Source of the DNA: Nemesobacter sp965204665
Lineage (GTDB): Bacteria; Desulfobacterota_D; UBA1144; Nemesobacterales; Nemesobacteraceae
Assembly: GCA_965204665.1 (NCBI GenBank)
Contig: OZ242002.1
Span: forward strand, 434,001-498,000
Length of the DNA: 64,000 nucleotides
Reading direction: 5' to 3'
Numbering within the stretch: position 1 is the stretch's first letter; each line of letters starts with the position of its first letter. Under the pieces are notes generated by a model. The model ran no database searches. It saw only the letters and a list, made by a program, of their open reading frames with translations, and was not told where the DNA came from. Shown here piece by piece: positions 26,360 through 36,089 of the stretch. Position numbers and translations under genes: made by a program.

Positions 26360-27844
26360 CTACGGGGCGGTTTTTTCCCTTGATATGCTGAATTTTTCAG
26401 GAGGACCATCTGTCGGGTTGAATTTTATCCTCAATCCTCTTTCTCTCCGAAGTCTTCTTATAGACACTGCTTCAATTTCCTTTAATTTTTTTATAACGTC
26501 GCGGTCCGCGCTTACCAGTACGGTTCCTTCGCGGCTTTCCTTAGTCCACTTGTCGATATCTCTCATTATCTCATAACAGACGGTATATACAGATTTCACC
26601 CTGCCGCTTCCTTCGCAGACAACGCATGTGTCGGTCAAACCCGACAATATACTTTCTCTAAGTCTCTGTCTTGTAAGCTGCAGAACGCTGAAGGCGGACA
26701 TTTTCAGGACAGTGGTCTTGGCTTTATCTCTTTTCATTTCTTCAGAAAAAAGCGACTCTATTTTTCTCCTGGCTTTCGGTGTCTGCATATCTATGAAGTC
26801 AATGACCACTATTCCGACGAGGTTTCGAAGTCTTATCTGCCTCGCAGCCTCAACAGCCGCCTCTTCGTTTGTCCTTATTATGGTTTCTTCCTGAAATTCC
26901 TCCCCTACCAACCTGCCTGAGTTCACGTCCACAACGGTAAGTCCCTCGGCTTCGTCTATTATCAAGTGCCCGCCGGACTTCATCCAGACCTTCTTTTTAT
27001 ACATCTTCTCAATCTGACTCTCGATTCCGTATCTGTCGAATATGGGCTCCTTCCTTTTATACAGTTCAACCTTGAAGTCTCCATTATCTATCTTGTCGGA
27101 AAAATACTTCACGATCTTACCGTAAGCATTATCCGAATCGACAACAACCTTCTGCAGACCGTTTCCCATAATATCCCTCACAACCCTTACGCAGGTATCG
27201 GCTTCCTGATACACCATGCTCGGAGAATCCACAGTATCGTATTTTTTCTTTACTCTTCTCCATTTTCTGACCAACGACCCCATCTCGGTCTTTATATGCT
27301 TCGCATCTATCCCCACACACGCGGTTCTCATTATAAAACCGACATCTTTCGGCTTTCCCTGTACAATTTCCGAGAGGTTTTTTCTGCGCTTCTTTTCCTT
27401 TATTTTTCGGGAGACGTTTATCGTATCCACTCCGGGAAGCAGAACGAGGTATTTGCCCGGTATCCCGACAAGAGAAGTGACCTTGGGGCCCTTGTTCCCC
27501 GAAGGCTCCTTGGTGACCTGCACCATGACTTCCTGACCACGGCGCAGAATCTGCTGTATGGGTTGACGGTTTCTTCTCGAAACTTTATCCTCCTCAAGGA
27601 AAAACTCATCCGGAGACCCGTTGTATACATCCTCCGCAGAGAGAAACCCCGACTGAGCGCCGCCTATGTCGACAAACGCGGCCTGAACTCCGGAAACCAC
27701 CTTTTCAACTCTTCCCTTGTATACATTCCCCACCATGGAAGAATTTGATTTTCTTTCAATGAAAAGTTCGCTCAGTCTGCTTTTTTCGAGAACGGCTATC
27801 CTGGTCTCGTTAAAAAGCGAGTTTATAATGAGTTGAGTATGCAT
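26360..27844 (-). CDS. rng: Ribonuclease G/E family endoribonuclease
   Basis: 494 residues from ATG 27844 (MHTQLIINSLFNETRIAVLE), the usual start pattern for RNase G. The S1 domain (VGNVYKGRVEKVVSGVQAAF) is interrupted by an inserted lysine-rich segment. The catalytic DNase I-like region follows: LTVVDVNSGR with one acidic ligand and VVIDFIDM with the other. The zinc-link CVVC and the small domain come next. The long scaffold tail of RNase E is absent. It would process 5S/16S rRNA and mRNAs. RNase Y is also encoded in this window, and having both enzymes is less common. Confidence 0.9.
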   Translation of the reverse strand: MHTQLIINSLFNETRIAVLEKSRLSELFIERKSNSSMVGNVYKGRVEKVVSGVQAAFVDIGGAQSGFLSAEDVYNGSPDEFFLEEDKVSRRNRQPIQQILRRGQEVMVQVTKEPSGNKGPKVTSLVGIPGKYLVLLPGVDTINVSRKIKEKKRRKNLSEIVQGKPKDVGFIMRTACVGIDAKHIKTEMGSLVRKWRRVKKKYDTVDSPSMVYQEADTCVRVVRDIMGNGLQKVVVDSDNAYGKIVKYFSDKIDNGDFKVELYKRKEPIFDRYGIESQIEKMYKKKVWMKSGGHLIIDEAEGLTVVDVNSGRLVGEEFQEETIIRTNEEAAVEAARQIRLRNLVGIVVIDFIDMQTPKARRKIESLFSEEMKRDKAKTTVLKMSAFSVLQLTRQRLRESILSGLTDTCVVCEGSGRVKSVYTVCYEIMRDIDKWTKESREGTVLVSADRDVIKKLKEIEAVSIRRLRRERGLRIKFNPTDGPPEKFSISREKTAP

Positions 27845-29106
27845 TAAAAGTCGTAACAGCTTTGTACAACTAAATTCCAGCCGCAAGCCGCCTATATGAA
27901 AATCCGAACACGTTACATTCTAAACTGTATATACAACTCGGGAAAATGGACGGTCCGCTTCGATAGGCGAGATATAAAACCATTGAATACCTTGATTGCA
28001 GTTCTTTCAATCACATCACCCGTTAAAATGCTCTTTTTCGATTAGAACTTCCAGCAGATTTCCCGACTTCAATTTCATCTGACCCGGGTCTCTCATCGGA
28101 TTTCAGTTTTGTTTATTCGGATAAACGGTGTTCTGTCAATCGCAACAATTCAGGCGCAGTGCGTTTCAATATGCGGCGGGCATAATACCCAAGGAGAAGG
28201 AACTATGAAGAAATACAATGTGAGGAGTGAACCGGCAGGCGACGGTCGCCGATGTCCGCTGTAAACTCAGGTCCGAGCGCCGGAAAATCATCACATGACG
28301 GAACACCGGCAGGGTTATATCAACGCGCCTTACGGTCCGGGAAAGAATCTATTGTGTCAAGTACCGTGAAAAAACCGGACCTCAAACTCTCGAGTCGCGG
28401 GTTAATCTAAAAGAAACAAGCAGAAACCGCTGAATATAACTCCTGTTTTTACGGAACCAGCCCACAACTGAATTTTATCCTAATCCACCACCACTCCATA
28501 TCTGCCGTCCGTAACAATACTCCGCACTTCGGCACTGTCCCTTAAATCTCTATGTCCTTACTCAACAACTTCATTGCCTCCAGGAGAAATTCTACCTGCC
28601 GAGGCAGCCGGCGTTCCTCCTCCGAAACCTCTGAAACAAACTGTATCATCCGTTAAATTAAAATTCTCCGCTCAATAACATCAAGTCCTCCTCTCCCCTT
28701 CCACCCCTGAGAGTGTACTCGCCGGCCAGCGCAGACATCATCACCCTAACCGGACCTAAGCCCTAACGGTGCCGTCTCCCCAAACAACATCGTCTCCATC
28801 CGTCCCCGTAAACGGAAGCGACCGACCGTGTCACATTCACCTCGGCCTGCCGCTTACACCTGCTCGGATGCTGCAGAGAGAACCAGTCCGTTAAATAAGA
28901 TCAGTGTAATCAAAAAAACATATAACTTCGCAGCCGGTCTCCTCGCACAAAACACCCATGTTTCATAGTAGAATTTTAGAGTTAAGTTGTCAAGGAAGAT
29001 GTCCCACCCGAAATAATGAACTTTTTTCTGAATGTCGTTATAATATCTTCCCGTTCGCGTAGCGTTTCCATAATTTTAACCGGAAAACTCCGGTGAGGTT
29101 TCCAGA
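27845..29106. other. 1.26 kb gene-free interval
   Basis: No gene recognised on either strand. At 28196-28206 there is a good ribosome-site-like stretch before ATG 28205, but the frame closes after 18 codons, so at best it is debris. A TATAAT at 29039-29044 could be the -10 of hisA. The rest carries many stops and no obvious repeat shared with the cassettes; it looks like decayed sequence. Confidence 0.4.
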
Positions 29107-29829
29107 TTGAAGATAATTCCCGCAATAGATATCAAAGACGGCAAGTGCGTGCGGCTCGTACGAGGAAAGCGAGGCACCGAGACCGTTTTCTCAGATAACC
29201 CTCCCGACATGGCGAAAAAATGGGAAGAGTGCGGGGCAAGATGGATTCACGTTGTTGATCTTGACGGCGCGTTTCAGGGAAAACCCGGAAATTCCGATGT
29301 GATAACGCGGATAACAAGTTCCGTATCTTCAAACGTTCAGATAGGTGGAGGAATAAGAAATATCGCAACCGTGGAGGAGTATTTCAATGCGGGCGTTGCC
29401 AGGATAATAATAGGGACATCCGCTTTTACGGACAGAACTTTTCTTGAGGAGGCTTGCAGGAAGTTTCCCGGAAAAATAGCCGTTGGGATTGATACTCTCG
29501 GAGGGAAAATAGCGCTTCGCGGATGGGAAGAGACAGTAGACGAGAGTATAGAGCAGGCGATGCGGAGACTTTCTGATGCCGGCGTATCACTTGTAATTCA
29601 TACAAATGCGGACAAGGACGGAACAATGGAAGGCGTAGAAACCGAGTTGATAAGAAAGTTTCTTTCCAACTGTCCGCTTCCGGTAATAGTCTCCGGAGGA
29701 ATAGCGTCATATTCCGACCTGGAAAAAATAATGTCTTTGAACAAAGAGAATCTTCTCGGAGTGATACTCGGAAAATCAATCTACTCGGGTTCCATAGATC
29801 TTGAACAAAGCATACGAAGGTTTCAGTAA
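29107..29829 (+). CDS. hisA: ProFAR isomerase
   Basis: 240 residues of a (beta/alpha)8 barrel of histidine biosynthesis. It starts with TTG 29107 after GGTGAGG. The N-terminal IPAIDIKDGKCVRLVRG carries the first catalytic Asp. VQIGGGIRN and the second-half Asp in HTNADKDGTMEGV follow, with phosphate-binding loops (VSGGIASYSDL). It isomerises ProFAR to PRFAR, the substrate of the next gene, hisF, which starts 2 bp after its stop. Confidence 0.95.
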   Translation: MKIIPAIDIKDGKCVRLVRGKRGTETVFSDNPPDMAKKWEECGARWIHVVDLDGAFQGKPGNSDVITRITSSVSSNVQIGGGIRNIATVEEYFNAGVARIIIGTSAFTDRTFLEEACRKFPGKIAVGIDTLGGKIALRGWEETVDESIEQAMRRLSDAGVSLVIHTNADKDGTMEGVETELIRKFLSNCPLPVIVSGGIASYSDLEKIMSLNKENLLGVILGKSIYSGSIDLEQSIRRFQ

Positions 29830-29830
29830 T

Positions 29831-30595
29831 ATGGTATCAAAGAGAATAATACCGTGTCTTGACGTAAAGGACGGAAGAGTAGTCAAAGGCGTGCGGTTTT
29901 TAAATCTACGTGACGCGGGAAACCCTGTGGAAGCGGCGAAGAAATACAGTCAGGAGGGCGCCGACGAAATAACGTTCCTTGATATAACGGCATCCCATGA
30001 AAAAAGAGAAACCATGGTGGATGTCGTGGCGCGTACCGCAGGCGAAGTTTTCGTGCCGCTTACAGTGGGGGGAGGCATTCGGAGTTTGGAAAATATAAGA
30101 GGGCTGCTTCTTGCGGGAGCTGACAAGATAACGATAAACACAGCCGCCGTGTCAGACCCTGATTTCGTGAAGAGAGCTGCCGACAGATTCGGAAGCCAGT
30201 GCATAGTGATTGCCATAGACGCAAGAAAAAAAGAGGATGCGGACGGTTGGGAGGTGTTTATCCACGGGGGCAGGAATCCCACCGGAATGGACGCGGTCGA
30301 CTGGGCGGAGACAATGGAGAGATGCGGAGCAGGCGAGATTCTTCTTACAAGCATGGACAAAGATGGAACAGAAGACGGTTATGACCTAGAGATCACAAGA
30401 GCAGTTTCCGAAGCAGTAGGAATTCCTGTTATCGCTTCCGGGGGCGCCGGACGACCGCAACATCTTCTTGAGGCTCTGAGACGGGGCGGAGCCGACGCGG
30501 TTCTGTGCGCTTCCATTTTTCATTACGGAAAATATTCGATAAGCCAGGCAAAAGATTTTCTTTTGAAAAACGGAGTGGAGGTCAGATCATCCTGA
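29831..30595 (+). CDS. hisF: Imidazole glycerol phosphate synthase, cyclase subunit
   Basis: 254 residues from ATG 29831 (MVSKRIIPCLDVKDGRVVKG, the classic start). The catalytic Asp pair is in CLDVKDG and in TSMDKDGTEDGYD. FLDITAS and VTVGGGIRSL-type loops match the family. With HisH, not present here, it forms IGP and AICAR. It directly follows hisA, a common operon arrangement. dgt begins 15 bp downstream. Confidence 0.96.
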   Translation: MVSKRIIPCLDVKDGRVVKGVRFLNLRDAGNPVEAAKKYSQEGADEITFLDITASHEKRETMVDVVARTAGEVFVPLTVGGGIRSLENIRGLLLAGADKITINTAAVSDPDFVKRAADRFGSQCIVIAIDARKKEDADGWEVFIHGGRNPTGMDAVDWAETMERCGAGEILLTSMDKDGTEDGYDLEITRAVSEAVGIPVIASGGAGRPQHLLEALRRGGADAVLCASIFHYGKYSISQAKDFLLKNGVEVRSS

Positions 30596-30610
30596 CGCGA
30601 GATTCGTAAT

Positions 30611-31684
30611 ATGGTGCTTATAAGAGAACAGACGGAAGAAAACGAGAAAAAACTTCTCTGCTCTGCGGCCGCTCTCAGTTCCGGGTCTAGGGGGAGAGTA
30701 AAAGAAGAACATGAATGCGACATAAGAACCTGTTTTCAGAGAGACAGGGACAGGGTCACTCACTGCAAGGCTTTTCGGAGACTCAAACATAAAACCCAAG
30801 TCTTCATCTCTCCGACAAACGATCACTACCGCACGAGACTTACGCACGTTATAGAAGTCTCTCAGATAGCCAGAACCATTTCAAAAGCCCTTATGCTCAA
30901 TGAGGACCTGACCGAAGCCATAGCGCTTGCGCATGACTTGGGACACACACCTTTCGGGCATTCGGGGGAGGAAGGACTGAACGAAGTGATGCCCGGCGGT
31001 TTCAGGCATGTTCGACAGAGCATGCGCGTTGTGGATTTGCTTGAGCGCGGAGGCGCGGGGCTTAACCTCACCCATGAGGTCAGAGAGGGCATCGCAAAAC
31101 ACTCCAAGGGTTGGGGAAAAGAAGGAATAGAAACCGAAGAGAACAGACCATCGACGCTTGAAGCGCAGGCAGTAAAAATCGCGGACCTGGTAGCTTATGT
31201 AAATCATGATCTTGATGATGCGGTGCGCTCCGGAATCATATCGCCCCAGGACGTGCCGGAAGAGTACATATCAGTTCTCGGCGAGACAGCATCGCAAAGA
31301 ATACACACCATGGTAAGCGACATAGTGAGTGAAACCTCCAGCGGAGAAATGAAGAAAATCACTATGAGTAATGAGGTGTTTGGAGCGCTTATCGAACTGA
31401 GAAAATATCTTTACGCAAACGTATACACAAGCGAGCGACTGCTCGAACTTCACCGTAAATCGAAGAAGGTCGTAAAAGAGATTTTTGCGTATTTTTGTGA
31501 GGAAGAACAGATTTTCCGCGAGAAATTCGCAAGAGTTGCAGAGCGAGATGGAGAAACACACGAAAGAGCGGTGTGTGACTTTATTGCAGGAATGACCGAC
31601 CTCTACATCCTCTCGCTTTACCGAAAACTGTTTCTTCCAAGCAGATGGACTAAAGCTCAGGAGATGTGGGATACCGACCTATGA
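30611..31684 (+). CDS. dgt: Deoxyguanosinetriphosphate triphosphohydrolase-like protein
   Basis: 357 residues with the HD-domain metal ligands in order: the His of RTRLTHVIEVSQIA, the HD pair of ALAHDLGHTPFGHSGEEGL, and the last Asp in YVNHDLDDA. The N-terminal DRDRVTHCKAFRRLKHKTQV is typical of the type 2 dGTPase-like family, which hydrolyses dNTPs to deoxynucleosides and triphosphate. Its stop overlaps the mqnA start (ATGA), so it lies in the hisA-hisF-dgt-mqnA-mqnD run. Confidence 0.9.
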   Translation: MVLIREQTEENEKKLLCSAAALSSGSRGRVKEEHECDIRTCFQRDRDRVTHCKAFRRLKHKTQVFISPTNDHYRTRLTHVIEVSQIARTISKALMLNEDLTEAIALAHDLGHTPFGHSGEEGLNEVMPGGFRHVRQSMRVVDLLERGGAGLNLTHEVREGIAKHSKGWGKEGIETEENRPSTLEAQAVKIADLVAYVNHDLDDAVRSGIISPQDVPEEYISVLGETASQRIHTMVSDIVSETSSGEMKKITMSNEVFGALIELRKYLYANVYTSERLLELHRKSKKVVKEIFAYFCEEEQIFREKFARVAERDGETHERAVCDFIAGMTDLYILSLYRKLFLPSRWTKAQEMWDTDL

Positions 31685-32556
31685 ACGAAAAAACAACCCG
31701 GCTTCCGATGAACTTCGGAGCGGTACCTTTCCTGAACATGCGCCCGATCACATATCCCATTGAGAAGGGTCTCATAACACACTCGATCAATATAGTCTAC
31801 CTTGAACCTTCACTGCTCTGGCGGAATCTCGAGGCGGGGAATCTGGATATAGCGGCAGTACCATCGGTGGAGTTTCTGAGAAATAGAGGTTTCTGCGCTT
31901 TGCCGAACATCTCAATATCTTCCTTCGGTAAGGTCGACAGTGTCATACTGGCATCAAAAACGGAAATAACATCAGTAAAAAGCGTATCGGTCGACAGCAG
32001 GTCAAAAAGTTCCACGGCTCTTTTAAGAATCGTATTCGAGCTTTTCTTGGAACGGAAACCCCGATATGTAAGGAGAAAACCGGGAGATGGTTTTTTGGAC
32101 GATGTGGATGCCGGAATGCTCATAGGAAACGCGGGGCTCCGCGCCCGCTGTGAAGACAGCGACGATATTGCGTTCAAGTACGACCTCGGAGAACTCTGGA
32201 CCGAGAATACCGGTCTTCCGTTTGTCTACGCTGTCGTGGCGGCGAGAAAAAACAACCGGGGTTCTGAGGAAAATTACAAATCTCTTCTGTCGGCGAGAGA
32301 AAAGGGTGAGGGACTTGTATCGGAAATAGCCGGTATTGAATCGAAAAAACTGAAGATTTCCGAAAAACAGTGCAGTATCTACCTCGGGGAGAGAATCAAA
32401 TACGATCTTGACGAGAAAAAAATTGAAGGACTGAGAAAATATCGTGACCTTCTTTTCAGACTCGGAGAAATAGAAAAAATAAACCGGATTGAGTTTTACG
32501 AACCTTCCGGACATGCAGCACTCGAAAGAGAGGAACTGAAATGGAAAAACGGGTGA
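31681..32556 (+). CDS. mqnA: Chorismate dehydratase (futalosine pathway)
   Basis: 291 residues from ATG 31681, overlapping the dgt stop. The MqnA/MqnD periplasmic-binding-like fold is visible: FGAVPFLNMRPITYPIEKG at the start, DIAAVPSVEFLRN, DAGMLIGNAGLRA, and DLGELWTENTGLPFVYAVVAA in the second lobe. It removes water from chorismate to give 3-enolpyruvylbenzoate, the first step to menaquinone by the futalosine route. It overlaps mqnD by 16 nt. Confidence 0.9.
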   Translation: MNEKTTRLPMNFGAVPFLNMRPITYPIEKGLITHSINIVYLEPSLLWRNLEAGNLDIAAVPSVEFLRNRGFCALPNISISSFGKVDSVILASKTEITSVKSVSVDSRSKSSTALLRIVFELFLERKPRYVRRKPGDGFLDDVDAGMLIGNAGLRARCEDSDDIAFKYDLGELWTENTGLPFVYAVVAARKNNRGSEENYKSLLSAREKGEGLVSEIAGIESKKLKISEKQCSIYLGERIKYDLDEKKIEGLRKYRDLLFRLGEIEKINRIEFYEPSGHAALEREELKWKNG

Positions 32557-33374
32557 TGAGACTCGGGCACACACCCGACGCTGACGATGCTTTTATGTTT
32601 TATGCCATAGCAAAAGGAATAGTAAGCTGTGAAGAAATTGTTTTTGAACATGTTATAGATGATATACAGTCACTTAACCGCAGGGCATTGAGAGGTGAAC
32701 TTGAGATGACGGCGATATCCGCTCACGGATATCTGAGCGTGCAGGACAAGTACCGTATTCTTTCCTGTGGAGCAAGTATGGGGAAAGGATATGGTCCGGT
32801 GGTGGTCGCAAGAGAAAATCTATCCGGTCTTCGGGGAAAAACAGTCGCTATACCCGGAAAGCTCACAACCGCCTGTCTTCTCCTGAATCTTTACGCGGAT
32901 GAGTTTACTCCTGTGGAGACGCCTTTTGATCAGATAATGGACAAAGTACGGAGAAAGGATGTGGATGCCGGACTTCTGATCCACGAAGGACAACTTACCT
33001 ATGAAGACGAGGGGTTCTCACTTGTACTTGACATCGGTAAAGCGTGGGCGGAAGAAACGGACCTTCCAATGCCGCTCGGACTCAATGCTCTGCGGAGAGA
33101 TGTACCCGAAGGAATCGATAAATTGATCCATAGAGCGCATAGAGAAAGCATAGAATACGCTCTTTGCAATACGGAAGAAGCTCTAGACTATGCAATGCAG
33201 TTCGGGCGAGGAATGAGTGAGGAAACTGGAGAAAAATTTGTTTTGATGTACGTAAATGAATGGACAAGAGATATTGGAGAAAGTGGAACCGAGGCTCTTA
33301 TACACCTGTTTGAAAAAACTCTTGAAAAGGGATTGATACATGAAAAGCCGAACCTCGACATCCTTTTCGGTTAG
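32541..33374 (+). CDS. mqnD: 1,4-dihydroxy-6-naphthoate synthase
   Basis: 277 residues. It starts MEKRVMRLGHTPDADDAFMF, very typical of MqnD. ELEMTAISAHGYLSVQDKY, SMGKGYGPVVVAREN and DAGLLIHEGQLTYEDEGF follow, the last with the catalytic-region His. It cleaves cyclic dehypoxanthinyl futalosine to the naphthoate ring of menaquinone. With mqnA it shows that this organism makes menaquinone by the futalosine pathway; mqnB, mqnC and mqnE are not in the window. Confidence 0.92.
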   Translation: MEKRVMRLGHTPDADDAFMFYAIAKGIVSCEEIVFEHVIDDIQSLNRRALRGELEMTAISAHGYLSVQDKYRILSCGASMGKGYGPVVVARENLSGLRGKTVAIPGKLTTACLLLNLYADEFTPVETPFDQIMDKVRRKDVDAGLLIHEGQLTYEDEGFSLVLDIGKAWAEETDLPMPLGLNALRRDVPEGIDKLIHRAHRESIEYALCNTEEALDYAMQFGRGMSEETGEKFVLMYVNEWTRDIGESGTEALIHLFEKTLEKGLIHEKPNLDILFG

Positions 33375-33877
33375 TAAGGTTTTAACCTGCCCATAAGCCC
33401 AACCAACTTTTATGTTCTTGGAAGACATGAAGGGCTGTCCCGCAATATAGCCTGCCGGTAAGCGTTCATAACGTGCGCGCAAGATCACTCGGCTCCACCG
33501 TCATCGTCGAGGTTACGACTACGTATTCTCGCCGATGTACATATGACGGCATGTCGCCGGCACGGCCCCCCCCCTCAAAAAAACGGCAGTTTTCAACCTG
33601 CTCCCGAGCGGGGGCGGAGACCTGTGCGCCGGTGGTGATAATGATCGTGGAAATTGCTTCTGAAGGCGAAAATCGGTTGTCCGAAACGTGTCGGAATCTC
33701 AAAATGTAACCCGGTCAACTCTTGATCAGCATTCAGGTCGGGTGGAACTTTGCCCGGCCTCATGAAAAAGGGGTTTTTCTGACGAAGACTAATTAAAAGG
33801 AGCGCTTCTTATCTCACCTTTTCTCAAGGTTCCGTATACAAAAAGTTTTTCCATACAAGATTCACTCATGGAAAACA
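33375..33877. other. Gene-free interval with a C9 run
   Basis: No convincing gene. Nine C at 33566-33574 lie in two overlapping short frames, one on each strand (78 codons each), neither of which resembles a known family. On the minus strand no -35/-10 pair brackets the run, so it is not another copy of the cassette promoter. Confidence 0.5.
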
Positions 33878-35149
33878 TCAGCAGATAGCGGACTTATCCG
33901 GACTGAAAGAGTCTTTTCCACAGACAAATTCCCCGCATACCATTGAAAAGCGAAGATTCCGAGACCTCGAAGACACCACACTCATAAAAGGGTCGGACTC
34001 CAAATTTCCGCAACGCTCAAGGCATATCAGATCGGCATGCTTTCCGACTTCAACACTCCCTATCTTTTCCTCTAGAAAAAGTGCTTCGGCTCCGCCTAGA
34101 GTCGCAAAACGCACCGACAGCCTTGCAGCCTCCTCACATCCAATTCCCTGCCTGATCATCATGTTGTGGAGAAATCTTATCTCCTCGAAAAAATCAAGGT
34201 CGCAGTTGCTTGAAAGCCCATCGGTTCCAAGCCCCACCTTACCGCTACCGGATATGAACCTTAAATCCGGTTCCCCCACCTTCAGAAAAACATTGCTTCT
34301 AGGACAGAGTACTATACCGAAGTTTTTGCCTCCGATTATTTCAGAATCCTCGGCGTTTGTCCGAACCATGTGGACGGCAGAGACTTTCACATCTTTCCCT
34401 CTAATGAAAAGATCTATGTACCGTGCGGGGGTTCCCGCCGAAGGTCTCGCGAAGTCTTCCTTTCCGACAAGCGGAAATATCCTCTGTTCAAATCCGTTCG
34501 GGGCATTCCTCAGAAACTCGACTTCATCCTGACTTTCACCTAGATGAAGTCCCACAGTAATTCCGTCTTCTTCCGCGCGCGAAAAAACAGCCTGCAGAAG
34601 TTCGGGGGCACAGGAATAGGGAGCATGAGGAAAGGGTCTTTCCTCATAAAGATCCTCTGCAACAAACTCAAGCGAAGAGATTCGAGGCAGAAAACGGTCG
34701 AAAAGCTCGACAAACGCAATCACTCTCAGCCCCGATTCCTTAAGTATCTCTTTGCCGTAAAAATCTACAGACGATACTTCCCCGACTGTGGTAACTCCGC
34801 TACGAACCACTCGCGAAACTCCCTCTCTCATTGAATTCAATACAGAATCAGGGTCTACGCTTTGCATCTTGAGGTTGATCATTCGTTCAAGCCACCCCGT
34901 GAAATCTTCAAAGCCGCCAAGTTTTCCTTCTGTCCAACTGAGTTCAAGATGGGTGTGGGCGTTTACAAATCCGGGAAGAATCACTGATCCCGGATTTTCA
35001 ATTCTACACAGACCCGGATGCGTCTTACCGATTTGCTTTATGGTCCCGACAGAGACTATGCGTCCACCTTCCACAACCACCGCACCATCACGAATCGGAT
35101 CCGAACTGATCGGAAGCACCACATCCGCGGTCAAAAGCAGTCTTTTCAT
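33878..35149 (-). CDS. Amidohydrolase, possible aminofutalosine deaminase
   Basis: 423 residues from ATG 35149; an in-frame TTG at 35179 is an alternative. It belongs to the MtaD/SAH deaminase/aminofutalosine deaminase group of the amidohydrolase superfamily. Metal ligands are seen in NAHTHLELS, VGLHLGES, VHMV and VGLGTDGLSSN. SVEVGKHADLICLE closes the beta-sandwich domain. These enzymes deaminate adenosine-like substrates. Because mqnA and mqnD lie just across a gap, conversion of aminofutalosine to futalosine is plausible, but this is inference from context. It follows the dapF homologue on the same strand. Confidence 0.7.
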   Translation of the reverse strand: MKRLLLTADVVLPISSDPIRDGAVVVEGGRIVSVGTIKQIGKTHPGLCRIENPGSVILPGFVNAHTHLELSWTEGKLGGFEDFTGWLERMINLKMQSVDPDSVLNSMREGVSRVVRSGVTTVGEVSSVDFYGKEILKESGLRVIAFVELFDRFLPRISSLEFVAEDLYEERPFPHAPYSCAPELLQAVFSRAEEDGITVGLHLGESQDEVEFLRNAPNGFEQRIFPLVGKEDFARPSAGTPARYIDLFIRGKDVKVSAVHMVRTNAEDSEIIGGKNFGIVLCPRSNVFLKVGEPDLRFISGSGKVGLGTDGLSSNCDLDFFEEIRFLHNMMIRQGIGCEEAARLSVRFATLGGAEALFLEEKIGSVEVGKHADLICLERCGNLESDPFMSVVSSRSRNLRFSMVCGEFVCGKDSFSPDKSAIC

Positions 35150-35168
35150 ACGGGAAGAATCCGAGGAG

Positions 35169-36047
35169 TCAGGCTTCAATTACCGGAAATTCTTTCAGTC
35201 TGCGGAGAATATCCGGACTTAAAACTCCCGTGAACACCTCCTCCGCCTCCCCCCGCATCGTGATTGACCAATCCCGACCCACCGTTATATAGAGATTTCC
35301 TCCAGGCATACTTATCCGCATGTTTCTCTGCGTAAGACCCGACCTCACGCACGCAGCCGCAACGGCGCACGAACTGCTGCCGGAGGCAAGAGTATAACCC
35401 GCTCCTCTCTCCCATATGAGAATGCTCACCTCGCTATCGGAAACAACCCTAGCGAACTGAACATTTGTTCTGTTGGGAAAAACCGGATGGTTCTCTATTT
35501 CCGGACCGATTTCTCTTATTAGTTCTTCATCAAGTTCGTCTGCAAAAACAACGCAGTGCGGATTTCCGACGGAGACGGCAGTGAACTTGATCTCGCGCTG
35601 CTCCAGACGAAGTTTCTCTTCAACAGCCTCCTGGTTTTCCGACTCGACCGGTATCTCGCGCGGGCAAAAAGTCGCTTTCCCCATATCGACCGTAACCATG
35701 CGCACCCTATCCCCTTCTGTTTCCACCTTCGCCGTCACAAGACCCCCAAGAGTCTTTATCGAGAAGACTTTTTTCCTAGTATAACCTTTTTCATACAGAT
35801 ACTTAGCGAAAATTCTAAGACCGTTGCCGCTCTTCTCCGCCTCGCTTCCATCGGGATTCAGTATCCTCAGCCCGAAATCCGCTTCGTTCGAGCGGACTAA
35901 AAGGAGTATCCCGTCAGAACCTATGCCGTAATTTCTGTGACACAGAACCCCGACAGAATCTGCACTAATGGTAAAATCCAGAGCCTCGGCATCCATAACC
36001 ACATAATCATTGCCTAAACCGTGAGACTTTACGAAATGGTTTTTCAC
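35169..36047 (-). CDS. dapF: DapF-fold protein with both catalytic cysteines replaced by serine
   Basis: 292 residues with the full diaminopimelate epimerase layout: FVKSHGLGNDYVVMDAE at the start, NPDGSEAEKSGNGLRIFAKY in the first domain, GNPHCVVF in the middle, and ERGAGYTLASGSSSCAVAA in the second. Canonical DapF uses one Cys before GNG and one in the ACGTGA loop to move protons between L,L- and meso-DAP. Here both positions read Ser (SGNG and ASGSSS). It may belong to a Ser-type subgroup with another activity, or be a poor epimerase. It precedes the amidohydrolase gene, and their ends nearly touch. Confidence 0.82.
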   Translation of the reverse strand: MKNHFVKSHGLGNDYVVMDAEALDFTISADSVGVLCHRNYGIGSDGILLLVRSNEADFGLRILNPDGSEAEKSGNGLRIFAKYLYEKGYTRKKVFSIKTLGGLVTAKVETEGDRVRMVTVDMGKATFCPREIPVESENQEAVEEKLRLEQREIKFTAVSVGNPHCVVFADELDEELIREIGPEIENHPVFPNRTNVQFARVVSDSEVSILIWERGAGYTLASGSSSCAVAAACVRSGLTQRNMRISMPGGNLYITVGRDWSITMRGEAEEVFTGVLSPDILRRLKEFPVIEA

Positions 36048-36089
36048 TCTTTACTGTTTCTGGGCGGGAAAATACTTCGCGGGTAAAGA

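Noticed and set aside
33473..33709. 78-codon open frame on the plus strand
   Set aside because: Shadowed by an equally long minus-strand frame, with no recognisable family and no ribosome site.
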